A stretch of DNA of 30,790 bases from contig MSJI02000212.1 of NCBI GenBank assembly GCA_001931905.2, forward strand, positions 1-30,790, in the 5' to 3' direction. Below are positions 18,211-28,228 of the stretch, in pieces. The notes under the pieces were generated by a model. The model was not told the origin of the DNA and did not search any database. It saw nothing but the letters and a program-made list of their open reading frames with translations. A program made the position numbers and the translations under genes. This DNA is from Cladosporium sp. IMV 00045. Its lineage: Eukaryota; Ascomycota; Dothideomycetes; Cladosporiales; Cladosporiaceae. The first letter of the stretch is position 1, and each line of letters opens with the position of its first letter.

Positions 18211-19015
18211 TCCCGGCACACTCTCTAACAGATGAATATGGCATGTTTCCTCTTGGGAAAATGTCCGATGTAACCAGCAACTAAGGTCAGGCCAGACCAA
18301 AATGTCGTCACCGATGCTGAGCTGAGCTGACAGAACAGACCATCTCGTTGCGCCGCAGCTGATTGGCGCGCGGATGTGCAACGGCGATCGCGTTCCTGCA
18401 TGCGAACGAGATCTGTTCGATTAGCGGACGGCACTGCGCCTTCGTGGGTGGTCATACCACCGAGCGATGATGTGTGCGAGATCGAAATTTCTCATCTCCA
18501 TGGCTAGTTGAGAAAGTCCAGACCACGCATGACAGCCGTCAGCCCAATTCTGCCATACAAAGACCGAGGAAGCGAAATTGCCCCTGTTACAGGAACGTGA
18601 CAGATCCCGGCATGGAAGAAGCTTGTATTGGTACTACCAGCCCTGCAGTGAGAGGGCTCACTTCTGTTCATATCCTCCAACCGGGTGAGCCCATGCAGGT
18701 TGCCAGCTCGTGCGCCGTTGTCCTGCAGCACACGGCGCGTCCAGGTTATGAAGTCGGGTGAGAAGTCTTGATGTGCCGCCATTGATTCGATTGCATCGTG
18801 ACGTCGCCTGATCTTCCGGAATAAGGCGGCGTGGGGTGTGCATGGTCGAGGGTTATGTCGTGGCCGCGTGGTCTGTCCGGCCTGTGTATCGATCGATGTA
18901 GCAGGTAGGGTGGCAGGATATATATGTGTCGCAACTGACCCCTCCTTGTCGTTTGCGAGAGAGTAGGTAGTGATCAAACGCATGCCGCTCATATATCCCG
19001 CAGAATCCTTCCACC
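18211..19015. promoter_or_regulatory. Divergent intergenic region between sirtuin and Cys-rich-module genes
   Basis: About 800 bases holding both promoters. A TATA-like TATATAT (18919-18925) lies 91 bases before the + strand ATG. Minus-strand open frames that run through here (such as 18504-19040) cover the leader and start of the + gene and encode nothing recognisable. Confidence 0.4.
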
Positions 19016-20946
19016 ATGACAGCTCAAGTTCGCAAACCACGCCCCCAGTCAGCTCGCCTGGACATCTTGTCTGCGATGGCAGCCTCCGTCAGACCGACAC
19101 GCCCGACGTCGCCCACAGACTCGCTTTCGCCATGTAGGGAGGACTTCAAACGAGAAAGTCCGAAGGCGGCCGACAGAATGCAAAGCAACGACATCACTTC
19201 GTGCACCACTTCAATCACGGGACCCGATGGCGACGATTGGTTTGAGAGCGAGACGGCAGGTCCAATGATCGGGAAGTCGCATGTCGGTCTCACCGACGAA
19301 GCAGGCTCAAACGACGTACAGCAAGAGCAACACGTGCCGCTATCGCCACAACGACAACAAAAACACTCGACACCTGCTGTTGCTGCTGCCTCTCACGCCT
19401 CACTTCGACCACGCGACCCGCCTTCTCTGCTCTCTCGCTCGCATCGCCCGGCGACATTGAATGTTGGCGAAACCAGCGGCGCCACCACCCTACCAGTCAA
19501 CGAACTCAAGCAGGCAATCCAGCAAAACCGATCTATCGAGGGTGCATCGCAGGCCTCCCACCTTACGCCACGAGAGTCATCAAGCGACAGAGGTCGCCCT
19601 CGCCACCGTACAAACCCGGCTCTGCAGCCCAAAGACCGCGCTGGAAGCGGCGCAAGGATGGGCAACCAACATTCGCACAACGCCTTTGGCGATGAGAGCG
19701 CTTTCGACGATTCCGATGCCCGATCGACGCGCAGCGGACATCGACAGTCACGCTTGAAGGCTGCTCGCCTGCCTCGGCGAAGCTCTATGAATGTCTTCAA
19801 ACGTCTCGACGCAAAGTCTCCGTTGCCTCCTGAACTAAGCGGCACGGTTATTGAAGTGCCGAGAGCGGCAACGGCTCCTAATCTCGATGGCATGGGCGAC
19901 GATGACGAAGACAATATCACGGAGGAAGAGCAAGGGCGCAGCAGGGCCAGACACGCCCTTCGCCATTCCGCGCCGTCGCCTGCGATCCAAGTGCGCTCTG
20001 ATTCCCCGACGGCCACTTTGACGGAAGAGCGCGCAGCTCGCCCCCTCAGTGAAACCGGCACGATCACGGACCGCCATCCTAGTACTCAAGTTGAAGACTT
20101 TGCAGAAGAGGAAACTGAAGAAGGTTCGCCAACACATCTGCGGATATCAGCATTGTCGCCCACCTTGCCTGCGCCCTCGCCTATCCCAGAAGACAGCCCT
20201 CACAAATATGGTCTCAAAGACCGCATGGATACCCCAGAAGCAGCCGACCCACCGTCAGAGGTAGAGATCACAAAAGCAACGCGACGCAGCAGTGGCCTAG
20301 CAATCTTCAATGTAAGCATCTCTCCATCTGCAATTCGCCAGCCTCCCACTAACAATCAAATTCACAGGAGGCCAAAACGCTGCAATCTGCCTCCTCCTTC
20401 CTGAACGGCCTCAGCACCGCCCGTCGACGTGCCGAATCTCGTGCCCAATCGCGCAACGCAACCGACAACTCTTACAACGCCACCTCAAACAGTACCGTCA
20501 TAACGACCACGTCAGCCTACACCAGCGCAACACCTTCCTTCATCCACCTGCCAGCCTCCGCAACCACCTCCACCATCCACCCCTACTCCTCAATCTCCCA
20601 CACCGCCCTCCCGCACGCACCCACAGAAGCCGACCTCGACCTCAACATCGACACCATCAACCGCAACCTGGGCCACCAGTTCAAGTCCTCCGGCTTCGCC
20701 TACGCGCCGCCCCTGTCCTTGACGCAGCTCAAGTGCTATCGCTCGCACGGCCGTCTGCTCCCCTCGCGCAACAAACATGCTCCCGTCGAATGCGCCGTCT
20801 GCCACGCGGATGACGAGAACCAGTTCTGGAGCTGCGCCTGGTGTGCCCTGCGAATGTGCGGAGGCTGCAGGCGCGCGCTGGAGGGTGGCGGCGTTGCCGG
20901 TCTGAGAGAGCGCGTCAGAGTCGCGGAGATGGGCACTGCTTTCTGA
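19016..20946 (+). CDS. Disordered protein with C-terminal Cys-rich, probably zinc-binding, module
   Basis: Two exons, 19016-20311 and 20368-20946, give 624 residues. The start is ATG in an excellent context (CCACCATGA). Unspliced, the first frame would end at 20404. Removing the 56-base intron in phase 0 restores a long frame to TGA at 20944-20946. Residues 1-510 are Ser/Arg/Thr-rich and disordered, with RLDAKSPLPPELSGTVIEVP as one ordered-looking island. Near the C-terminus, after a segment QFKSSGFAYAPPLSLTQLKCYR, comes C574-x2-C577-H-x9-C588-x2-C591-x4-C596-x2-C599 (CAVCHADDENQFWSCAWCAL and on). I recall this WSCxWCALRMC-type motif from uncharacterised ascomycete proteins. It probably binds zinc; whether it binds nucleic acid or protein is unknown. 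No enzyme domain is seen. Confidence 0.75.
20312..20367 (+). other. Intron of the Cys-rich-module gene
   Basis: GTAAGC donor, CACTAACAATC branch site, TTCACAG acceptor, 56 bases, phase 0. All three signals are consensus, and the downstream frame carrying the Cys module is only reached by splicing. Confidence 0.85.
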
Positions 20947-21631
20947 TCTTGGCAGGGAGTGAATGACAGACGCAGTGGCGTCTCCCAAGCTCATCCTTCT
21001 GGCCTTCGCGCTCCTTGATATTTTCTCTTTCTGAGTTTCTTTTCCTCTTCCCCGTTTCCAACCTTCACCGTTCCACATCGGAACCTCGTTCGGTATACGC
21101 ACCAATCTTTTTCCTTTTCCTTTCCCCCCTCTGATTTCTCCTTTTTCCAACACCGGATGAGACACACAAACAGCATCCCCGCCGCACAAGGCGCAATTTT
21201 CCTTTCGTCGCTTGGGTATTTCCTTGTACAGGCATACAGAACTGCAGATATATCACAGAATCTTTTATTATACCCGCTGGCAGGGCCGGCAGGGAGGGCT
21301 TAGGTACATCTCGCGTTGCATCTTTGGGAGCTTTTTCTTCGTATAGGTATTTTCGTATATAAAGTGGTAGATACAAGAAACGATTCTGAACCCCCCCCCC
21401 CCAAAGTGCCTTATCTAGAAATTTCAATCGTTGCCATTATGCGTGCCGTCAAGTCTGAAAGAACCCCATTAAGTATTCCCTGCCTCTTGTTCCGTAACAC
21501 CGTCACAGCAAGCAAATGAAAGCATGAATTAGAAGCATTCGCGTACGTGCAGTTCCCAAGTCAGCGCCTATGTCCCCCTCAGACATATTGCATACTATCA
21601 AAAATGAAAAAGATATTCCCAACCAAAGTCA
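20947..21631. other. Convergent intergenic region with a 12-base poly-C tract
   Basis: About 685 bases between converging genes. It is pyrimidine-rich at 21020-21150. A run of 12 C lies at 21391-21402. AT-rich patches (about 21255-21275 and 21335-21365) could serve polyadenylation. No gene is supported. Confidence 0.5.
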
Positions 21632-22873
21632 TCAAGCCATAACGCCCTGCTCCTGCGCCTCTCCGCCACCACCACCGGTAAGATTTCCCATGAAATCCCT
21701 ATACCGGAAGACCTCGCCCTTGCCCTTCGCGGCATTCAACCCTTTCGCGCCGAAAGCTCTCCTGCCCACAAACTCCCCCAGCACGCCGTCGACCTCGCGC
21801 TCCGACATGCGGTAGTCTTCCTCTCCGGGTTCTGGGCCGGTTTTGAGGAGAGCCTCGCGCAGCTCGCGCGCGTCGATCTGGCCGCTGTCGTCTGTGTCGA
21901 ATGCGGCGAATGCGGCGAGCAGCTCGTCGGGTGGGGAGAGTTGGGTTAGAGGCGCGGAGAGCGTGTCGAGGTAGGTTGCGAGATTGAGGCCGGTGTTGTG
22001 CGGGGGAGGGAAGTGAGCGGTCAGTTGGGCGGGGCTGGGAGCTGTGAGGCCGATTTGTTCGAGCGTTTCCGGGAGCGTCGAGGGCGTTATGCTGCCTGTG
22101 GCTGAGGGGTCGAGGATTTCGAAGCTCGAGCGCAGGGCGTGCAGGAGGGGTGGTGGGAGAGAGGTGTAGGCGCTCGCGCCGCGGGTCGGAGGCCCTGGTC
22201 GGGCTGGTCGAGATTTGGGGAGGGGTTGTGGGGATGTGGGTGCGTTGAAGACAGGCTGACGGATGGTGGACGCTGAGGAGGCTGTGACGGTGCGCTGCGC
22301 TGTGGGACGAAGACTCGCCTGGCTTGGAACAGGAAGAGAGGCACCGGCCGGCTCGCGGATTGCAGGTGGAGGCATGCCATCCATAGGCGAGGGCGACTCT
22401 GCTACTGGCGAGCTGGGTATCTCAAGAGGTGAAATGCGACGTGTTGGTGACACGGAAGGGGATTCCTGTCGCTCTGCGCTTGCACCGCTACTGTGACTGC
22501 CTTCTCTTGCTTGTTGGCCCAGTCCAGTACTTCTGAGAGGCGGTCCAAAGCTTGGTGGTCGCGCGAGAGGGCTTGAAGGTCGCGATGATGCCTGGTTGCT
22601 GATTTGACTGGGACGGCGGACGAAGGGTGAGGCCTTCTCAGGTGACAACGAACCCATCCTACCGGGTGTTCCTCCTGTTGATGATTTTGTTGGTGAGCTA
22701 TTAGGTGTAGTTTCTCTTTGGCCAGCGTGTGAGTTTTGGCGACGAAATGGTGATTGCCTGACACTGCCTGTGTCTGACCCGCCGGGGGAAAGGGTAGATG
22801 CTCGGAATGTAGACTAGATGTTTGTTAGCAACAGAATCGCAAGAAACTCGACCGAACCGCATATACACACCAT
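21632..22873 (-). CDS. EF-hand protein resembling myosin regulatory light chain, with long disordered N-terminus
   Basis: Two exons on the minus strand: the ATG alone at 22873-22871, then 22813-21632, for 394 residues. The frame is open and clearly coding upstream of the internal ATG at 22657 (RQSPFRRQNSHAGQRETTPN), back to a good acceptor. That makes the ATG at 22873, directly followed by a GTGTGT donor, the best start. Residues 1-210 are Ser/Pro-rich and disordered. The folded part begins near residue 220 with a degenerate EF-hand (FEILDPSATGSI, from F232). One canonical calcium loop follows, DTDDSGQIDARE (307-318). The arrangement of degenerate first hand, LxLATYLDTLSAPL, then LLAAFAAFD and VDGVLGEF, parallels fission yeast Rlc1, a cytokinetic myosin light chain. 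That resemblance is by eye. An alternative is a general calmodulin-like protein. It is divergent from the Lys-rich gene. Confidence 0.75.
22814..22870 (-). other. Intron directly after the start codon of the EF-hand gene
   Basis: GTGTGT donor, TTGCTAACA branch site, ATCTAG acceptor, 57 bases, phase 0. The branch and acceptor are near-perfect. The donor begins immediately after the ATG, leaving a 3-base coding exon. Confidence 0.65.
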
Positions 22874-23200
22874 GCTTCCTGATGTCTCTGATTTTTGCTG
22901 ATCGTTATTTACAACGTTGTCGTGGACCGATATCGCCGTGGGCGTTAAGGTCTGTACCTCAAGCACCTGGCGGCTTGAAACCTGACGACGTACACAAACA
23001 GAGCCGGCAACCTGGGGGGCAACGACCGCGCTAACTTCGGCTCCGCGCCGCGCCGAACCTTATCCCGGATTCTCAAGCCCGAATGAGGTAAGACGTCAAC
23101 ATGCATGCTCTCGACTTGTACCAAACATACCTCTGGTGCGAGCATTCCAGCTGCAGTCTTTTGGCACATTTTGCGCAAGCAAGTATATAACATCCGCAGC
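22874..23200. promoter_or_regulatory. Compact divergent promoter (327 bases)
   Basis: The EF-hand and Lys-rich genes are transcribed away from each other with only 327 bases between start codons, so control elements are probably shared. It has a GC-rich core (about 23005-23060). TATATAA at 23184-23190 is only about 11 bases before the + strand ATG, too close to act as that start's TATA box unless translation starts further down. Confidence 0.45.
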
Positions 23201-25567
23201 ATGTCACAAGGCACCCCAGCTAAAGGTTTGTTTGTCCAATATTATGGTCGCACCCGAAGACCACTAACGTTGCCGCAGAGAGTAGAATTGACCGACATCT
23301 TATGCGCCAGAGGGGAGCTGGGTAGGTGAGCACACCTAAACTGATGGTTGTCGAATGTAGCTGACATGTCTTTGCGCAGTGTAAGAGCTATCACAGCAGA
23401 TTTCGGCTTCTCTTTCGGGCTACCCGCGCCAGCATTCAAGTCCGTCGCACACGTCGATCCGCCAATTGAGCCACCTTCGAAAAGACGCAGAATATCCGGG
23501 GTTGAGGACCAAGAAGACAGAAGCACTCAACGACCATCTGTAGCCGAAGCAAGGAACTCAGACCACCTAGTAGCTGAGCAACATCGAGAATGCCTACCGA
23601 AATCTTCGACCCGTCGAAGCGTGGAGGACATCGCGACAAGGGAACCCTCGAAGGCAGTCAAAAAGCCCCAAAGAGCTCGTCGCAAGCTTCATATGGATGA
23701 TGATTCGGAGATACCGAAGACAGTGGCATCAACGAAACAAGATAAGAGAGGCAATGTTCAGACCGAGACAAAACCTGCTCGCCGCCAAGCAAAAATAACA
23801 GCTGCAAAGAAGGCCGATCTTCAGTCAGTGGAAGATACTTTCATTTTCGGCCTCAAGTCGAAGAAGCAATATAAACAAGAGGATGAGCGTGAGGAGGCTG
23901 GAGAACACCTAGCACCAGAGATTGAAGATGCCTTGTCAGGCAAGCAGCCCGCCGGTAATGCAAAGCAGACTTCGGAAGCATCAAAATGCGAACCTTCAAA
24001 TGCAGCTCCAACAGAGGAGCCGAAGCATGCAAATCCACCGGCAGTCAAGCAGCGGAAAGCATCGTCGAAGAAGCCCAGCAAGGCGGCGGTGGCAGCAGCA
24101 AAAGTCAAAACCGATTCGGACCAGTCAACATCTCAGGCATTAGATACTTCAGTCGACCAGAAATCAGTGCCCGGCAAGCCGAAGAGGGCCGTAAAAGCGA
24201 AGCAAAGTACGAAAAAATCAATCAAGGCAACAACACCCATCGAAAGCTATGCGAAGAAGCCTGAAGGCCTCACCGTCGAGGCAAGCGACCAGCCTGGGAA
24301 GCCAGCAAAACTTTCCCACGCGAAAGCCAGTAGCAAGAAACGTTCAGTGCCGGAGACACAACCCGATGAAGATGTGGACGAGCTCAGTTTCGATGCTTCA
24401 GAGGCGCCAGTTCACTCACTCGGCCCTAAGAAGGCAAGCAATGCTGAGAAACTTAGGCCGGTCTTGCGGAAATCGTCCAAACCAACAACAGCTCTCGCGA
24501 CTAAAGCAACAACAACTTCTCATGATACTGAAGTACCTACAACGACAGCCAGAAGGCCAATAAGGCAAGCCGCTATGAGTGCAAAGGAGAAAGTAGCCAT
24601 GGGCTATGAAGAAGAGCTTGTCTCAGTAGATAAACTCAGACGGGCGCCAGAGGTCGCGACAAGGACGAGGAAATCCAAAAAAGCCATGCCGGAGCAGGTG
24701 CTGCCTATTGAAGGGGCCCCTGCCCAAAGCACCAAGGACACTCCCGCTACCGATGCAGTAAGCGGTCAATACGAGGAGGCTTTCTCGTATTCGAAGAAAA
24801 AGCCGACGAAGGCTGTCCGCAAAGCGTCTGGGAGAAGCGCAAACACAAAGCCAGCAGGGAAGGACGGGGTGAAGGCTGTTGCGGACGTGGCGGATCCTAC
24901 TGGTTCCGGCGCCTCAACAGCTGAAACACATTCAGCAATTATCGCCAAACCCGACCAGCCGACGATTGATACTATCAATCACGCTCAGAAGGGTATGGAT
25001 GCGAAGCCAGCTCCTAAGAAACGGCAGGCTCTTGCCGAGTCCGATGTCAACATCTCTAAAGCATCGCCACAACGCGATGGATCCGAGAAGCCCATCAACC
25101 CTAAGAACATCCCGATGATCGATCACGACGGTTATCCAAAACTGACAGTCAAGTCTTCGCGTCGACCAAAGAGCGCGAAACAAGACTCTACGACCAAGCA
25201 TGAAGAACGTACCGACAGCGCAGCTGAAAACGGGTCCAATATACCGGCCAACGCCTCAAAACGCTCGCGCAAGCTGCAATCTGCTGCCCAGGTTGACCCC
25301 TCGCTTGATGTTGATCTTGCATCCGATCAATGCACAACCTCGAATGGCAACAAAAGGAGAGCAGCGGAAGAAGACCTGGACTGGCTGTTCGACAAGCCTG
25401 AAGCCAATCCGGCGCAACCTATACTTGCTCGAAGGACTATCACAAAAGCGCGTCGGAAATTACCGGATCACAATACGGAAGATCTGGACTTTGATGATGA
25501 CTTTCTCGAGAGTATTGCGGGTTTCTCCGGTAAGCTATTGACGGGAAGGAATGGCCGTGTTCGTTAG
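23201..25567 (+). CDS. Lys/Ala-rich disordered protein, probably nuclear, function unknown
   Basis: Three exons, 23201-23225, 23279-23321 and 23380-25567, give 751 residues. The first reads MSQGTPAK and the second ESRIDRHLMRQRGAG. The third continues VRAITADFGFSFGLPAPAF. Both small introns keep phase and have good branch and acceptor sequences. An in-frame ATG in the last exon's upstream extension (23366, MSLRSVRAIT) is the unspliced alternative. The body is rich in Lys, Ala, Ser and Thr with nuclear-localisation-like KRRR (about 57) and repeated SKK/KKPxKA blocks. Ordered-looking islands are RRPIRQAAMSAKEKVAMGYE (about 414-433) and the C-terminus EEDLDWLFDKPEANP followed by acidic DLDFDDDFLESIAGF (about 725-740). 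The basic body with an acidic tail suggests a chromatin or nucleic-acid-associated protein, but this is inference. I do not recognise the family. Confidence 0.65.
23226..23278 (+). other. First intron of the Lys-rich gene
   Basis: GTTTGT donor, CACTAACG branch site, CCGCAG acceptor, 53 bases, phase 1. Confidence 0.65.
23322..23379 (+). other. Second intron of the Lys-rich gene
   Basis: GTAGGT donor, ACCTAAACTGATG branch region, GCGCAG acceptor, 58 bases, phase 2. The in-frame TAG that begins one base inside the donor forces splicing if translation starts at 23201. A nearer TAG acceptor (ending 23360) would break the frame. Confidence 0.65.
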
Positions 25568-28228
25568 ATCAAGGGTGCCGTGCACGCACATCATGGTATT
25601 GATTGATTGCCACAACTAAGTTCAGTCTCGCCGAGGGCTTTGGCACTCCATGGCTAGCCGACGTACAACGGCCTGATGCCCAACTGTTGTTCACACCTCC
25701 AATCTCACTGAGGTCCTCGTAATTCCTCCAGATATCGACTTGAAACGCTCTTGTCGATCCGTCCCAACGAATGAAGACACTGATGCACAGAGCTCTTGAC
25801 ACCGAAAAAGTCTGCTTACCGACACGTTGATCACCTTACAAGAGTATCATATGGAGGTCCAATAGCTACAGGCACGTGCAATCGGTAATATAGAGCCTGT
25901 GACACCGCCTGAACGTTTTATCTTCTCAAGTCACGCGTCCCAAACATGGGCATGCAATCATTAACCTTGCTTGCAAAGAGCTGAAGTCATCGCAAAAGCC
26001 AATGAAACGTCGCGCGGAGTGTATCCTGCCATGAGTACGTGACTAAATAGGTACTGTCAAAACATGAGCGTTTCGTATCAACGCTGAATGTATACGAGGG
26101 GTTGACCTCGACCTCATACGGTCATGATCGCAAGTCAATCGCGGCGCGGGTATGAGCACGCCATGCGCGACATCTCAATCTTTAAACTCCACTGATCGAC
26201 CACACAGCGCTCGTGTGAGCAACAATTATTTTACAAACTCTGACAATGTGACAGCTCACATTGTATTATCAAAGTCAAAATCCCCCATCACTATTGCATG
26301 AAGGGTGCACGCTTGAACTCTCGTCAATGAACAACACCCAAACCTCGTATCCGGTCCCGCTTGCATAATCGAAAGAAGCCTGACATAACCCAATCGTTCG
26401 CACGCAATAATAATCGTGGAACAGGAAAGGATGGGCAAAGGTAGGCGACGCAGAATTCGCATGATTCAATCCACAGAGCCCGCCGAACTCTTTCCCCTTC
26501 AGCCCACGCATTAGAGTGGGCCCCCTGGCCAAAAATTCGCCTCTATTCGTCCAATAAAAATATTACCAAATCATGAATCGACCCAAAGCCCGCGGAGAGC
26601 GGACTCCACCTCCGCTTTATACTTTGCCAGCCAGCCTCAACTTCACTCGACAACAACAGCATATGCGTTTAGGCGGTTTTACACTCGGAATCTTCACGAC
26701 TCACGATGCAAATGCCATGTCGATTCGCGCGAACTCTGCTTACTGTGCACCCGTTTCCGCGAACGAACCGGGCAGCCTAGGCACTGTATGGAACTGAGGG
26801 CAGAGCATACGGTGGACATCCTTGGGGTTTGCCGGACGGTCTCGATGTCAATGGATCAAGGACGCCTGAAGTGGTCACGGAAGATAGCAAGGGCCGAGGT
26901 CTGTGGCTGGAAGAAGCAGTTGTTCCAGCAGTATCTCCTACGTAAACACACACATGAAGTCTTCAAAAACGATGGCAAAAACTCAATCGAGCGGCATCAT
27001 CATGCCGTCTTTCCATGCGAGAGAACGCCATCACCGACGATCGTCCGGAGTCATGAACGTGAGACTTTTCCATACACCCTCTGACCTCTCCAGCCACGCA
27101 TTCAACAACTCTCCTCGTCGTCGCTCATGGCTCCGCGCCAAGTAAGGCCGTTTCCCTGACCACTCCACGAACTCAAAATGGCGCCATCAGCTCTGGGGAA
27201 GAGAAGCTCTAAGGGCATTAGTACAATGAAAGGCACCGTAGAATCCGAACCGAGGAGAAGGTGAGGAAATACAGCAAAACGTCCATCTGAAGCCGACGAA
27301 CCCACGCGGTACGACTTCGTCAACGTGCCGTGATGAATGTCTGCCGACTCAGCCAACTTCCGAGCCGGGCAACGGGGTATATCAGATGGTGAATAAACGC
27401 CATCCGGAGATCAGTCGCTCTTCGCGGGGAAAAGGGACGCAGTAGTAGCACCGGACTAGCCGCGGCTGATTACATCTTTCAATGATGGAATCATCTGCTT
27501 TGCTAAGCTTACTGACCTTCGTAACGCAAGGATAGCGCGAACACGGAATCCTTTGCCTCGAGCCATGCAAGAGGGTGGTCTGGCGTTGGTTGTTCTGGGC
27601 CATGAGATGTGAAGGTTTTGGGAAAGCGAGGATGTTGGCACTCGATTTGGGAAGAATCGTGCCGCCCTTATCGTTGGTGGATAATCTTCCAACTGAGTTT
27701 GTCCTTTCTGTGGTGTAATGTTACAAGTTAGATACATGAAACTGTGAAGAGGAAATATGCAAGACTACGTAGTAGGTAGTAAAAAAGGCTATTTGTGACA
27801 AACAAAAGAAGAGGGCCAGACCAATGAAAATAATCATAAATGGCTAGCTAGAAAGTAAGGAAATATTCTGGGGTATCTCTCGAGTTGTACAATCTGGGGG
27901 GAAAAAACGCAAAAGAAACCAAGAACAGATGGGAGGCGGATGAGAAGTGGTAGATTCTTCTTATCCTGCTGACTCCGAAATGTATATTCTCCCGCACACA
28001 ACGCAAGCAAAAGGGTATCTTTTTCTCTCGACTTCCTTCCAAGACCAGCATAGGGCCTTGGTTCTGTATAATGTGAAAGCCAAAATGTGCGAAAACAAAC
28101 GATTAGCTTTCTAGTTGACAAAAGAAAAATGCAAGGCCAAAGTTTCTTCTCGAGCCTTTCGGTTTGTTGTGAGCTTGGAACACGAGCCAGCACGTGTCGT
28201 CGAAGCCACCTCCCGGATAATGAGAGGG
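25568..28228. other. 2.7-kb region between the 3' ends of the Lys-rich and bZIP genes, no supportable gene
   Basis: Two genes end on either side. The region includes a CACGTG palindrome (about 25874), an inverted repeat (26243-26264), and a promoter-like stretch around 26610-26660 (TTTATACT, then a CA-rich ACTCGACAACAACAGC leader) followed by short frames. Intron-like signals appear at 27059-27093 and 27141-27190 on the + strand. AT-rich DNA at about 27715-27860 suits the 3' UTR of the bZIP gene. Open frames (74-98 residues) have no recognisable domain. A noncoding or very small gene is possible. Confidence 0.5.
26243..26264. repeat. 9-base perfect inverted repeat
   Basis: ACAATGTGA and TCACATTGT are exact reverse complements with CAGC between them. 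It lies in non-coding DNA. A dimeric DNA-binding protein site or a transcript hairpin would both look like this; chance cannot be excluded. Confidence 0.4.

Noticed and set aside
18504..19040. 178-codon minus-strand frame
   Set aside because: Covers the promoter and start codon of the + gene at 19016 and has no domain or conserved-looking segment.
19393..20067. 224-codon minus-strand frame
   Set aside because: Antisense to exon 1 of the Cys-rich-module gene; no recognisable content.
26256..26532. Short minus-strand frames reading NHANSASPTFAHPFLFHDYY
   Set aside because: Looked briefly protein-like, but no start context, no intron joining it to more coding sequence, and no family match.
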